Notes under the pieces: generated by a model
Told to the model about the DNA's origin: nothing
Databases searched by the model: none
Seen by the model: the letters and a program-made list of their open reading frames with translations, nothing else
Shown: positions 32,822-41,122 of the stretch, one piece after another
Numbering within the stretch: the first letter of the stretch is position 1
How the letters are laid out: every line of letters begins with the position of its first letter
Origin: CAZDBS01 sp964503775
GTDB lineage: Bacteria > Patescibacteriota > Saccharimonadia > Saccharimonadales > CAZDBS01
Assembly: GCA_964503775.1 (NCBI GenBank)
Contig: CAZDBS010000003.1
Span: 16,754-80,753, forward strand
Length of the DNA stretch: 64,000 nucleotides
Direction of reading: 5' to 3'
Position numbers and translations under genes: made by a program

Positions 32822-33444
32822 TATTTTTTGCGATCCTCGTCGTACCTGGCAACCTTGAGCGGTGGCTTGGGTTGGATGTATGGTGGCAGCTCGTTGTTGC
32901 GAAGCAGAATCGTTTCGTCACATGTAAAAACTAGACCTTTGTTGGGTTGGGCCTGAAAACCTAGGTACACGGTATGAACTTTGCGGCGCTTGAGCTCAGT
33001 TATGACCGGCTGCATGTCCGAGTCAGAGCTGCAGATAACCGCTGTCTTGATTTTCCTGTCTGCAGCTAGGCTGATCATATCGACGGCCAAACGAACATCA
33101 ACACCCTTCTCTTTAAAGACCGGATCAACATCCTTCCCGGCTGAGAACATGCGGACATTTCCACTAGTGATGAAATTGACTTTTTGAGCCTCCAGGTTAC
33201 TTTTCAGTGCCCGTTGCAACGCGACGAGATCTTCACTCTTCTCTTTTGTCTCCTTGTAGACGTGCAATTTGGCTACATAGTACCGAATCTCATCAATTTT
33301 GAGATCAGGCAACATATCGTGCAAGAGTTGTTTCAGCTTGATATTGCCAAAAGCATGATCATCCCATCCCAGTCGCTTCTGGCGATAAACCTGCTTGATC
33401 TTCTTCTGAAAATTCTCCCCATCGACAAATACCACAGTTTTCAT
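32821..33444 (-). CDS. NYN-domain nuclease-like protein
   Basis: 207 aa, LabA/DUF88-type NYN domain. The acidic metal-binding residues are visible: D8 in VFVDGEN, the Asp in VDVRLAVDMISLA, and SSDSD. The fold is a PIN-like RNase; related proteins degrade RNA. A short basic tail follows. TATACT 6 nt before the ATG; msrA is coupled downstream. Confidence 0.87.
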   Translation of the reverse strand: MKTVVFVDGENFQKKIKQVYRQKRLGWDDHAFGNIKLKQLLHDMLPDLKIDEIRYYVAKLHVYKETKEKSEDLVALQRALKSNLEAQKVNFITSGNVRMFSAGKDVDPVFKEKGVDVRLAVDMISLAADRKIKTAVICSSDSDMQPVITELKRRKVHTVYLGFQAQPNKGLVFTCDETILLRNNELPPYIQPKPPLKVARYDEDRKK

Positions 33445-33450
33445 GGTGTG

Positions 33451-33456
33451 AGTATA
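33451..33456 (-). promoter_or_regulatory. -10 box (TATACT) of the NYN-msrA operon
   Basis: TATACT on the minus strand 6 nt before the ATG at 33444. Confidence 0.55.
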
Positions 33457-33483
33457 TCAGAGTTGGATCTATTGAGGTCTGAA

Positions 33484-33522
33484 TAAAAGAACCTCGCCGG
33501 TTCCTTTCGGAATTGGGCGAGG
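33484..33522 (-). terminator. Strong terminator after the DUF4352 gene
   Basis: Thirteen-bp stem CCTCGCC...GGCGAGG with one bulge, GAAA tetraloop on the minus strand, then TTCTTTTATT. The clearest intrinsic terminator on this strand. Confidence 0.85.
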
Positions 33523-33618
33523 CGTGTATGCATTTATACTACGAAAGTGCTTGGCAATTGTCAACAAGACCAACAATGATAGTTATACTGATAAGTGATA
33601 GGAACACTACTTTATATA

Positions 33619-34110
33619 TCATTGTCCATCTGAGCGTAAATCCACACATATCGCAACTGCATCTGACTCGGTTTGATAGCACCACTTAAGTTTTTCAGAC
33701 TGTAGCGGAACCTGATAACTCAGTTCACCTGTGGCGGTTTCGCCCGCAGCATACTCGCGAGCGTCGAAGGGTTTGTCGAGAAGTAATGGCGACAGCTGAT
33801 AATGAGCACCGGTTTCATCTTGAACATAACTCTGTAGTGCTGGAGCGAACCACTCGCCTTTTGTGAGACGCGATTGGACCAGACTGTCAACGATGACAAA
33901 CTTGTAACCTGGTTTCGGACGAAACGCTTCATCCCCAGTCGTCGACACTTTCCACCCCAAGACTTTGGTGTCCAAGTGTTGTCCGGTTACCTGCTGATCA
34001 TCACGCCGTTTGTCGACTGTGAGCAAAACCATGAATATTACAAAACCAACAACCAGACCGGAGCAGACACCGATAACAACTTCTTTGCGACTGGTTGTGA
34101 CCCTGCTCAT
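33619..34110 (-). CDS. DUF4352-type anchored protein
   Basis: 163 aa from the ATG that has TACAGT 6 nt upstream (earlier in-frame codons lie in the neighbouring gene's tail). One membrane helix (about 12-32) and an exposed immunoglobulin-like DUF4352 domain (KPGYKFVIVDSLVQSR, ATGELSYQVP). Family members are small surface lipoproteins of unknown role. It follows the cytochrome b5-like gene by 4 bp. Confidence 0.72.
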   Translation of the reverse strand: MSRVTTSRKEVVIGVCSGLVVGFVIFMVLLTVDKRRDDQQVTGQHLDTKVLGWKVSTTGDEAFRPKPGYKFVIVDSLVQSRLTKGEWFAPALQSYVQDETGAHYQLSPLLLDKPFDAREYAAGETATGELSYQVPLQSEKLKWCYQTESDAVAICVDLRSDGQ

Positions 34111-34114
34111 AGCA

Positions 34115-34699
34115 TTACTGTACTGCCCCCACCTTGTAACTCGCAAGGACATTATAGGCGCTTTGTTTGTGGTTATACTGTTCACCGGCTGACGACTTTG
34201 CTCCGCTCAAGTAACCGGAGATATCATGTCCGCATGTCGCACTATTAAAAACACTACTGCCGCCTGGGTGGTTCGAAACATACGAAGTTACTATGTAGTA
34301 ATAACCGTTATAGATGACCCAACAATTTGCAGCCGAGTTATGAGCCGCGACCTGAGCAGAAGTACAGCTGCCGCCCGACTGACCACATGGGATAGTTGTA
34401 GGCGGAGTTGGAGTTGGAGTTGGAGTTGGCGGAGCCGTCGTTACGGTTGTCGTAGTGGGCGAGGCTGTGGTGGTTGGATTAGGGGCCGTTGAAACAACTG
34501 TCGTCGATATTGGAGTTGCCGGTGTCGCTGGAGTTTGGGGTCCAGCTACTGCTTCGGTGGTCTTGGAGTCGACAGTACTCGGTGCTTGAATATTGCTCAC
34601 TTGCTTTGGATCGCTACCAAGTATCCCAAGGGCAAAGATAAGACTTACCATGCAACCAGCTGTAATAATTGCAATGAGAACGATTCGATTCAGTTTCAT
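34115..34699 (-). CDS. Membrane-anchored cytochrome b5-like protein
   Basis: 194 aa: N-terminal membrane anchor (6-29), a long Thr/Pro-rich linker (about 40-105) whose DNA includes a (GTTGGA)n repeat, then a cytochrome b5-like heme domain. The first axial ligand lies in the hallmark NHPGG; the second is probably the His in YNHKQSA. Two cysteines (NCWV and TCGHD) may form a disulfide. The linker would place the heme domain outside the membrane. Its start overlaps the stop of the NOX-like reductase gene, so the two are made together and probably exchange electrons (inference). Confidence 0.82.
   Translation of the reverse strand: MKLNRIVLIAIITAGCMVSLIFALGILGSDPKQVSNIQAPSTVDSKTTEAVAGPQTPATPATPISTTVVSTAPNPTTTASPTTTTVTTAPPTPTPTPTPPTTIPCGQSGGSCTSAQVAAHNSAANCWVIYNGYYYIVTSYVSNHPGGSSVFNSATCGHDISGYLSGAKSSAGEQYNHKQSAYNVLASYKVGAVQ
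34117..34122 (-). promoter_or_regulatory. -10 box (TACAGT) of the DUF4352 gene
   Basis: TACAGT on the minus strand 6 nt before the ATG at 34110. Confidence 0.4.
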
Positions 34700-36233
34700 G
34701 TTAAAGCAAACTCCTCCGTGCGAATATGATGTTTACGAACACCTTTGGATATAAATTGCTGTTTCAAAGACTTCATCATGGATGGCGGGCCACAGATGTA
34801 CAGCTCGACATCATCGAGCTTACCATACTGTTGTTCAACCCAGTCAGCGGTCAAAAAACCTTTTTGTTCATCCGTCACATAAGCATGATATGTAAAATTT
34901 TTGAGCCGATTAGGTATAAGTTTACCTAGAGCTTCCTGCTCCAGTAACTCCGACCGCGTCGCAGCACTGTAGACAAGAGTGACAGCCGGAGACGTTGGAT
35001 CCAAAGCCTGAACCATGCTCAAAAAGGGCGTGATACCTATGCCACCAGCTATCCATATCTGAGGTCTTTTGGAACGTACTGAGATAAACCTACCAAATGC
35101 TCCCTCAATCTCAGCTACTGTGCCAGGCTTCAAGTTGGTGAGACTTTTAGTGTAGTCTCCCAGAGCTTTGATACCTAACCATAGGTTAACACCGGAGGGT
35201 GACGAGGTGATGGAGAATGGATGTGACTCTTTGGAGATGCCGAGTGATCGACTATCAGGGAATCGTATAAATACGAATTGACCTGCTTTGAAACTGATAG
35301 ATCGCTCAACCGGACTGAGTTCCAGAGCTATAACATTACCGGGCTGCGACACCACTTTTTCGACTCGATATTTTGACCGGCGAACTACTACATTCGCCAT
35401 CAGACTGCGATATGCAAAGCACGCCAGGCCTACAACCACCCACATCAGCAGATAAAACTTGAGGAATACATCTCGCGAGGTATCTGACCTAATGAGTAAT
35501 ACGTGTAAGCCTGCGAGCAAGAATGCCACCCCCAAAAATTTATGCGTCAGTCGCCATATCTGATAAGGTAACTTAACAAAAAAAGTGATGATGAGCAGTA
35601 TGACCATGCCGAGGTAGGCCACTATGCCGTTGTTGATAGCTGATAACTGCTTGTACGTCGTGAGATAGCCATCGATGTGGATACCTCGGGGAAGCAAAAA
35701 CAATGCTGCGTTATGGAATGTCGAAAGTTCTCTGAAATCAACTAGATTAAGCGCGAGGAGTATTGGGTGAAATAGAACGCATATTAGTGCCGCCCCACCG
35801 ATGATATGATGAGCGATATAAACTCTATTGAGCCCACCAAATAAATCTTCAAGCCGCTTCCAACGAGTTGATAGCACGAAATTCAGCGCATATAGCACCA
35901 AACCGACGATCCCGAGAGCTTTTCCTAGTGACAAAAGCGCTTGATCCCACGTAGCGAATTGTTCGTTCAGCGGCGATAGCGATATCCAGCGCAAGAACGG
36001 AATCAAACACAGCACGATAACGAGCAACCACCCGCNNNNNNNNNNNNNNNNNNNNNNNNNNNNNNNNNNNNNNNNNNNNNNNNNNNNNNNNNNNNNNNNN
36101 NNNNNNNNNNNNNNNNNNNNNNNNNNNNNNNNNNNGATATCCAGCGCAAGAACGGAATCAAACACAGCACGATAACGAGCAACCACCCGCCATACCGAGC
36201 AACGATTCGCCTTGCCGTATTTTCTGACATCAT
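34696..36233 (-). CDS. Ferric reductase/NADPH oxidase (NOX)-like flavocytochrome, interrupted by a gap
   Basis: The frame is broken by 100 N, but both flanks carry the same 55 bp; removing the gap and one copy gives one 460-aa protein starting MMSENTARR. Six membrane helices with two pairs of histidines (AHHIIGGAALICVLFH and THKFLGVAFLLAGLH) form a two-heme core. The FAD domain has HPFSITSSP and the NAD(P)H domain GGIGITPF and CGPPSMM. It should pass electrons from NAD(P)H across the membrane; acceptor unknown, perhaps the cytochrome b5-like neighbour, O2 or metal. TAGAAT is 9 nt before the ATG. Confidence 0.85.
36036..36135. other. Assembly gap (100 N), probably artefactual
   Basis: Positions 35981-36035 and 36136-36190 are identical, beginning GATATCCAGCGCAAGAACGG. 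Deleting the N run and one copy (155 bp) leaves the reductase gene in frame, so the contig ends overlap and no sequence is missing. Confidence 0.9.
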
Positions 36234-36242
36234 ACCCCTACT

Positions 36243-36248
36243 ATTCTA
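36243..36248 (-). promoter_or_regulatory. -10 box (TAGAAT) of the reductase operon
   Basis: TAGAAT on the minus strand 9 nt before the first ATG of the NOX-like gene. Confidence 0.4.
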
Positions 36249-36253
36249 CCCTA

Positions 36254-37534
36254 CTACTCTGTTCGGAGAGCTTCGATCGGATCGAGCTTCGAAGCCTTGC
36301 GAGCTGGCAACAAGCCAGCGATGGTAGTCACTAGCATCAAGAACAGTATTACGAGGGCCATCTGCCACCAGACAAAGATCAGTAACCTCTCCGAGCCAAA
36401 GCTGAGTTTCTCGCTAATTGTCGGGTTGAGAACAGTTCCGAGCAAGAATGCAAAGCCGCTACCCAAAGCTGCCCCCAAGAATCCTATCCAGGTCGCTTCG
36501 GTCATGAACAACGCGCTGACACTGAGACGCGACATACCAAGAGCTTTCATGAGACCGATCTCTCGAGTTCGTTCTAGCACACTGATATACATAGTATTCA
36601 CAACCCCGAAAAACGACGCTATCAGTGTCACGCTACCGAAGCCAAGCACAATCCCCTGCAAGACACTAATAATTTGACCGAGGAATTTTTGCGTATCCTC
36701 GACACTTTGTGGATTGTACCCCATGCTTTTCAGTTGATCCTGCACAGCTTTGAGTTTGGTTTTATCCAGCCCATCTTTCACTCGGACACTGACATAGATG
36801 AACTTATCGGCATTGACCGTTCCGGCATTCACAAAATCACTTAGCATTTTTACATCATCACGACCAGCTAGGAGTGGACGTTGCACGAAACTGATACTAG
36901 TAGCCGGCTTTTTGGTAACGGCTGCAATAGTGAATGGCTCACTGAGAACCTTGCCAAATGGCTGCTGTACTTGCAGAGTAATCTGTTTGCTTACAGCGTC
37001 TTCGGCTGATTTAAACCCCAGCAGATCAAGATACTCATCGGGTAGCAATACCGAACGTGCCGGCAGGTTGTCCGACAATGCACCGGCAGCAATCTCTGGC
37101 TTCTGGGCGCGATTGTAAACCTCTAGCATTCCTGTGTATCGTTTATTGCCCCCTCTCGTAACATACTGGAGGTTGATCTGATAACCCTCCCTGACTTCCT
37201 CGACACCGGGTAGCACTTGGATTTTATCGATATCACTGCGATCAATCCTCTTGATACTAAAGCCCTGGGACTCCCCGATTGATTCATCATATTCGATAGG
37301 TTTCGTCGAACCACTGGCGCTGAAGATTCGATCGTCTTTGGCAACTAGTAGCTCGGCCGGATCGAAGTTGCTGGATACTATCCGATCAGTATAGGCTTTG
37401 GCACCGCGAGCCGCAGACAATGTGAGCGTGAGCGTAAATCCGCCAACCGCAATGGCCAGTGCAGTCAGCAGTGTGCGGCCTTTGGCACTTCTAAGACTTC
37501 TCCCACTTCGCTTGATGATATCTCGGATACTCAT
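36254..37534 (-). CDS. MacB/LolC-type ABC permease
   Basis: 426 aa. First membrane helix about 18-42, a large extracytoplasmic MacB-like core (about 50-290), then three C-terminal helices with MYISVLERTREIGLMKALGM, the FtsX/MacB signature. Its start overlaps the stop of the ATPase gene as ATGA. Such transporters act by mechanotransmission, exporting peptides or lipoproteins or signalling across the membrane; the cargo is unknown. No MacA-like adaptor is nearby. Confidence 0.9.
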   Translation of the reverse strand: MSIRDIIKRSGRSLRSAKGRTLLTALAIAVGGFTLTLTLSAARGAKAYTDRIVSSNFDPAELLVAKDDRIFSASGSTKPIEYDESIGESQGFSIKRIDRSDIDKIQVLPGVEEVREGYQINLQYVTRGGNKRYTGMLEVYNRAQKPEIAAGALSDNLPARSVLLPDEYLDLLGFKSAEDAVSKQITLQVQQPFGKVLSEPFTIAAVTKKPATSISFVQRPLLAGRDDVKMLSDFVNAGTVNADKFIYVSVRVKDGLDKTKLKAVQDQLKSMGYNPQSVEDTQKFLGQIISVLQGIVLGFGSVTLIASFFGVVNTMYISVLERTREIGLMKALGMSRLSVSALFMTEATWIGFLGAALGSGFAFLLGTVLNPTISEKLSFGSERLLIFVWWQMALVILFLMLVTTIAGLLPARKASKLDPIEALRTE

Positions 37535-38232
37535 GCTGTCTTCCTTTTTGCAGGTTTATTGGACTTAATACTCGCTATTTTGCCATCCATGAGTACGATT
37601 TGAGTCTGACAACGACTTGCCAGATCTTCGTCGTGCGTAACGACTATCAACGTGCTACCAAGAGTTTTATTCAGATCAAACAACAAATCGATGATGAGCT
37701 CGCCTGTAGTACTGTCGAGGTTGCCAGTCGGCTCATCGGCAAAGATGAGTTTAGGTTCGAGAACAATAGCCCGGGCAATCGCCAAACGCTGCTTTTGCCC
37801 CCCGGATAGATCACGAGCCCGACTATCGATCTTGTCAGATAACTCTACTTTCTCGAGGGCATCGAGAATCATAGCTCGGCGTCGTGATTTTTTGATACCG
37901 GCGATTTCTAGGGGAAGTGCTACGTTTTGATAGCAGGTCTGATTGGGTTCGACGAAAAAGGCTTGGAAAATAAAACTCATCACTTTGGCGCGAAAAAGAT
38001 CAATCTTACGCCGTGAGAGGGCAAAGAGATTTTTATCGCCAAAGATAACTTCTCCCGTATCAGGATGATCCAAACCACTCATGATATGCATCAGGGTGGA
38101 CTTACCGGAGCCACTCTTACCCATGATAGAAACCGTACTGCCATCCTCTATATCGAATGACACGTCACTAAGAGCCGTGAAGGCATTGGCCTTCTTGCCA
38201 TAAACTTTGGTGATATTACTAACTTTGATCAA
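37531..38232 (-). CDS. ABC transporter ATPase (MacB/LolD type)
   Basis: 233 aa with Walker A GKSGSGKST, signature LSGGQKQRLAIARA, Walker B LIFADEPTGNLD and H-loop VTHDEDLA. TTG start with GAGGAGA at proper spacing, overlapping the end of the hypothetical gene upstream by 14 bp. Partner of the permease downstream. Confidence 0.93.
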   Translation of the reverse strand: MIKVSNITKVYGKKANAFTALSDVSFDIEDGSTVSIMGKSGSGKSTLMHIMSGLDHPDTGEVIFGDKNLFALSRRKIDLFRAKVMSFIFQAFFVEPNQTCYQNVALPLEIAGIKKSRRRAMILDALEKVELSDKIDSRARDLSGGQKQRLAIARAIVLEPKLIFADEPTGNLDSTTGELIIDLLFDLNKTLGSTLIVVTHDEDLASRCQTQIVLMDGKIASIKSNKPAKRKTA

Positions 38233-38869
38233 CTGGAGTCTCCTCTGGTAATTGCCTCGTACAAGTATAGATCACAACGCCGCCATCTTCCACTACGTAA
38301 TACTGAGGCGCTAACAAGTCACCGACTGTGCGAATACAGAGTCCCAACCGCTCACTAAACCTATCTTGCTCTTCCTCTAGCTGATCAAGTGATTTGACAG
38401 TCCGTTTGGGGCTCTCTGGAGGTACCGTATCGCCTCTCCGCGTAATTATTCGCTGACGAGTTAGGATAAGCTGACTCTCTAAGTGAGCTTGCCGAAGTAC
38501 GGCTTGACACAGTGATTCGCCAACTACCGATGGTTCATCTTGTGCAATATGAAGCGCGTCGTGTTGACAATCTGCAATCTGAGTGATGAAAAGGGGTAGA
38601 TCCCTAACCTTCTTGAGTTGGCCTTTGGCGAACTTGTCACGCTCCCACCAGACATGATCACGATCCGGCGCGCAGGCCTGACACGTACAACCAGATTCGA
38701 TTCCAAGATTGTGCCGCATCAATTCTGGCATTGGTGGTACTGGAAGACCAGATTCAAGACTGATTGGCGCTGTTTGCGCAGTTTGTATATGGGCATTGAA
38801 GTGCCTAACATAGACTTTGTTGACTTTACAATCAACCTGCATCCGCGACAAATCCTCTGCCCCTGTCAT
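38219..38869 (-). CDS. Hypothetical protein with CxCxxC motif
   Basis: 216 aa from the ATG giving MTGAEDLSRMQ, which has TATCGT 7 nt upstream. Soluble. A CTCQAC cluster near residue 60 is followed by RDHVWWER and a helix with ADCQHDALH, so Cys and His residues could bind a metal. The C-terminal part contains long helices (LDQLEEEQDRFSERLGL) and a final strand pair ending in TCTRQ. No family recognised. It is upstream of and overlaps the ABC exporter genes, so it may act with them. Confidence 0.6.
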   Translation of the reverse strand: MTGAEDLSRMQVDCKVNKVYVRHFNAHIQTAQTAPISLESGLPVPPMPELMRHNLGIESGCTCQACAPDRDHVWWERDKFAKGQLKKVRDLPLFITQIADCQHDALHIAQDEPSVVGESLCQAVLRQAHLESQLILTRQRIITRRGDTVPPESPKRTVKSLDQLEEEQDRFSERLGLCIRTVGDLLAPQYYVVEDGGVVIYTCTRQLPEETPVDQS

Positions 38870-38876
38870 ACGTATT

Positions 38877-38882
38877 ACGATA
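38877..38882 (-). promoter_or_regulatory. -10 box (TATCGT) of the CxCxxC protein gene
   Basis: TATCGT on the minus strand 7 nt before the ATG at 38869; a weaker match than most. Confidence 0.3.
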
Positions 38883-38929
38883 AGCGTTACCGGCCACCAG
38901 GACAATACTCTTGCACCAAACTACAACAT

Positions 38930-40441
38930 CTACTTGAGTTTAATGTCTGGATATATGGCTTTTGTGACACTATCAACCTCATGACGCAGCTGCGGAAACG
39001 GTACGCCTTCACGAGCCGTAACACCCTCTAAAGCCCAAAAATAGCGTTCTGAATAACTCCAACCACAAGCGGGTGGCATGCCGTATTCTAACATTTCGAC
39101 AAAATCGATATCTAGCATTTGAGCCTCTTCATCGCCCGCTTCTCGCAGTTTTTCTTGCTCGAGAAAACGATTCAACTGGTCTATGGGATCATTCAGTTCT
39201 GAGTATCCGTTACCCATTTCTGTGCCCGCTATAACCGGATGGAAACGAAGTGTCACTCGCGGGTCGCCTGGGTCTTGTTTGGCAAGCGGCGATATTTCTA
39301 CTGGTTCATGAATCAACCAGAAAGGTCCAGCCGATTGCTTGCGAACAAGCTTCCATACACTATCCATCGCACGAAGCACATTTACTTCTCCTTCGAGTTT
39401 CACGTTGTTGTCGGCAAGAATCTGTTTCAACTGATTCAAGTTCGGGTTGAACACATCAACACTAAACTTCTCATTCATGATCTCTGGATAACGAACAATA
39501 GGCCATTTTTGATCAAGATTGACATCAAACTCCCCGACTTGGAATTGGAGTTTGCCCCAAGTTGCTTGAGCAACTTCTTTCATCATTCGCTCATAGAGCT
39601 CCATGGCCTGATCGTAATTCTGATAAGCGACGTAACTTTCAAACGCTACGTGCTCTGGTAGGTGTTCATCCGAATAGTTTTCATTTCTAAATCGAGGACC
39701 GACATCAAAAACTCGTTCGTAGCCAGCTCCAAGTAATCTCTTGAGTGGCAATTCATGACTTATCCTTAGGTAAAAATCCTGATCTATAGCATCCATGTGA
39801 GTTCTGAATGGTTTGGCGTCGGCGCCCCCGGTTGTGTGCTCAAGCACTGGTATGTTAATTTCGATAAAACCTTCTTTGAGCAGAAAATCACGTGTTGCCT
39901 GCCAAAAGTGGCTACGGCGAATAAATCTGTCATACACGTCTTTATTGACATTCATATCTACATATCGTCGTCGGAAACGCTCTTCTTTGTTTGTAAAGCC
40001 ATCTTTCTCGTTTGGCAGTGGACGCAAACTCTTCGTCAGCAGCCTGAGAGTGTCAATTTCCACTGATGTCTCACCTGTTTGAGTCTTTATTACCTTACCA
40101 GTTGCCTCCACAAAATCACCGCTATCAAGAAGTGTGATTTCTTCGATCCCCAACTCACTAGCGCCACGATTACATTGTTTGCCCTCAGAGTCGCGCCAGA
40201 ATAGTTGTAGCTCCCCGCTGGCATCTTTAATTACGATGAAGGCGATCTTGCCGAATCTACGTATGAATTTGATTCGACCATCGACGGTTACGACTTGACC
40301 TTCAAGCTCGTCGAATTTTTTATTGATCTGATCTAGCGTGTGTGATCTATTAGTATCGGCAGGATAGGGATTGATACCGAGCTGCTTCAGCTCTTCTAAT
40401 TTTCGAAGACGTTCATCTCTGTATTCTTTGAGTGATGCCAT
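38930..40441 (-). CDS. lysS: Lysyl-tRNA synthetase (class II)
   Basis: 503 aa, full length. N-terminal OB-fold for the anticodon (GQVVTVDGRIKFIRRFGK), then the class II core with motif 2 (FRNENYSDEHLPEHVAFE) and a modified motif 3 region near the C-terminus (YGMPPACGWSYSERYFWAL). The usual GxGxGxxR of motif 3 reads GMPPACGWSYSER, keeping Gly-Met-Pro-Pro and a basic residue. TATACT lies 22 nt before the ATG, giving a short leader without a Shine-Dalgarno sequence. Confidence 0.94.
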   Translation of the reverse strand: MASLKEYRDERLRKLEELKQLGINPYPADTNRSHTLDQINKKFDELEGQVVTVDGRIKFIRRFGKIAFIVIKDASGELQLFWRDSEGKQCNRGASELGIEEITLLDSGDFVEATGKVIKTQTGETSVEIDTLRLLTKSLRPLPNEKDGFTNKEERFRRRYVDMNVNKDVYDRFIRRSHFWQATRDFLLKEGFIEINIPVLEHTTGGADAKPFRTHMDAIDQDFYLRISHELPLKRLLGAGYERVFDVGPRFRNENYSDEHLPEHVAFESYVAYQNYDQAMELYERMMKEVAQATWGKLQFQVGEFDVNLDQKWPIVRYPEIMNEKFSVDVFNPNLNQLKQILADNNVKLEGEVNVLRAMDSVWKLVRKQSAGPFWLIHEPVEISPLAKQDPGDPRVTLRFHPVIAGTEMGNGYSELNDPIDQLNRFLEQEKLREAGDEEAQMLDIDFVEMLEYGMPPACGWSYSERYFWALEGVTAREGVPFPQLRHEVDSVTKAIYPDIKLK

Positions 40442-40463
40442 ATAGATTTCTAACTTACTGCTT

Positions 40464-40469
40464 AGTATA
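40464..40469 (-). promoter_or_regulatory. -10 box (TATACT) of lysS
   Basis: TATACT on the minus strand 22 nt before the lysS ATG, further away than in most genes here. Confidence 0.45.
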
Positions 40470-40506
40470 TAGCAGCGTACTGAACCTTACTATTACATTG
40501 TTTGAT

Positions 40507-40968
40507 TTAGGATATATTAACAACCGAGTAGACTAGTTTGGAGCTTGGCGTGGCAAGTGTTACCTCTTCGCCAATCTTACGCCCTATGAGGGCTTTGCCG
40601 ATAGGAGATTCGTCCGAAATCTTACCTTCCAGTGGGTCAGCTTCGACAGTACCGACAACTGTAAATTGCTTGGTCTTGCCTTTCTTGTCGCGCAGCTCGA
40701 CTGTCGAACCAAGCGTTACCTTGCCGCTATTGGACTTCTCTCGGATGATAGTGACGTTGTTCAAGATATGTTCGATCTCAGAGATGCGCCCCTCGATTCG
40801 CCCTTGCTCTTCGCGAGCTGAGGCATACTCGGCGTTTTCACTGAGGTCACCGAAATCACGAGCAATTTTGATCTTTTCGGCAATTGTCAGTCGTTGTTTC
40901 TTCAGTTCACCTAGCTCGGCATCTAGTTCCTTGATACCGGCTTTGGTGAGATGGAATAGTTTTTTCAT
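40507..40968 (-). CDS. greA: Transcription elongation factor GreA
   Basis: 153 aa: N-terminal antiparallel coiled coil (3-75) with the acidic tip DFGDLSENAEY that rescues backtracked RNA polymerase, then the FKBP-like domain (VTLGSTVELRDKKGK, ESPIGKALIGRKIGEEV). Ribosome-binding site AGGAGG 9 nt before the ATG; a TATACT at 41039-41044 gives a leader of about 65 nt. Confidence 0.96.
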   Translation of the reverse strand: MKKLFHLTKAGIKELDAELGELKKQRLTIAEKIKIARDFGDLSENAEYASAREEQGRIEGRISEIEHILNNVTIIREKSNSGKVTLGSTVELRDKKGKTKQFTVVGTVEADPLEGKISDESPIGKALIGRKIGEEVTLATPSSKLVYSVVNIS

Positions 40969-41038
40969 TTCTGCAGGCCTCCTACGGAACCAGCTAAGGC
41001 TCCATTTTCTTCTTTCACCCGAACATATAATCCAAAAG

Positions 41039-41044
41039 AGTATA
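41039..41044 (-). promoter_or_regulatory. -10 box (TATACT) of greA
   Basis: TATACT on the minus strand 70 nt before greA. The leader can form GGAACC/GGCTCC pairing just before the ribosome-binding site. Confidence 0.45.
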
Positions 41045-41122
41045 GCACCTCTTTGAATTGCACAAACGTTTTATTGTTAGATTTACTACATTGTATCTGT
41101 AACCGAACTTTTAATCATCGGT

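Noticed and set aside
35849..36031. Alternative short frame starting MVARYRAVFD at the edge of the N gap
   Set aside because: It arises only from the duplicated contig end; the real reductase frame runs through once the gap is collapsed.
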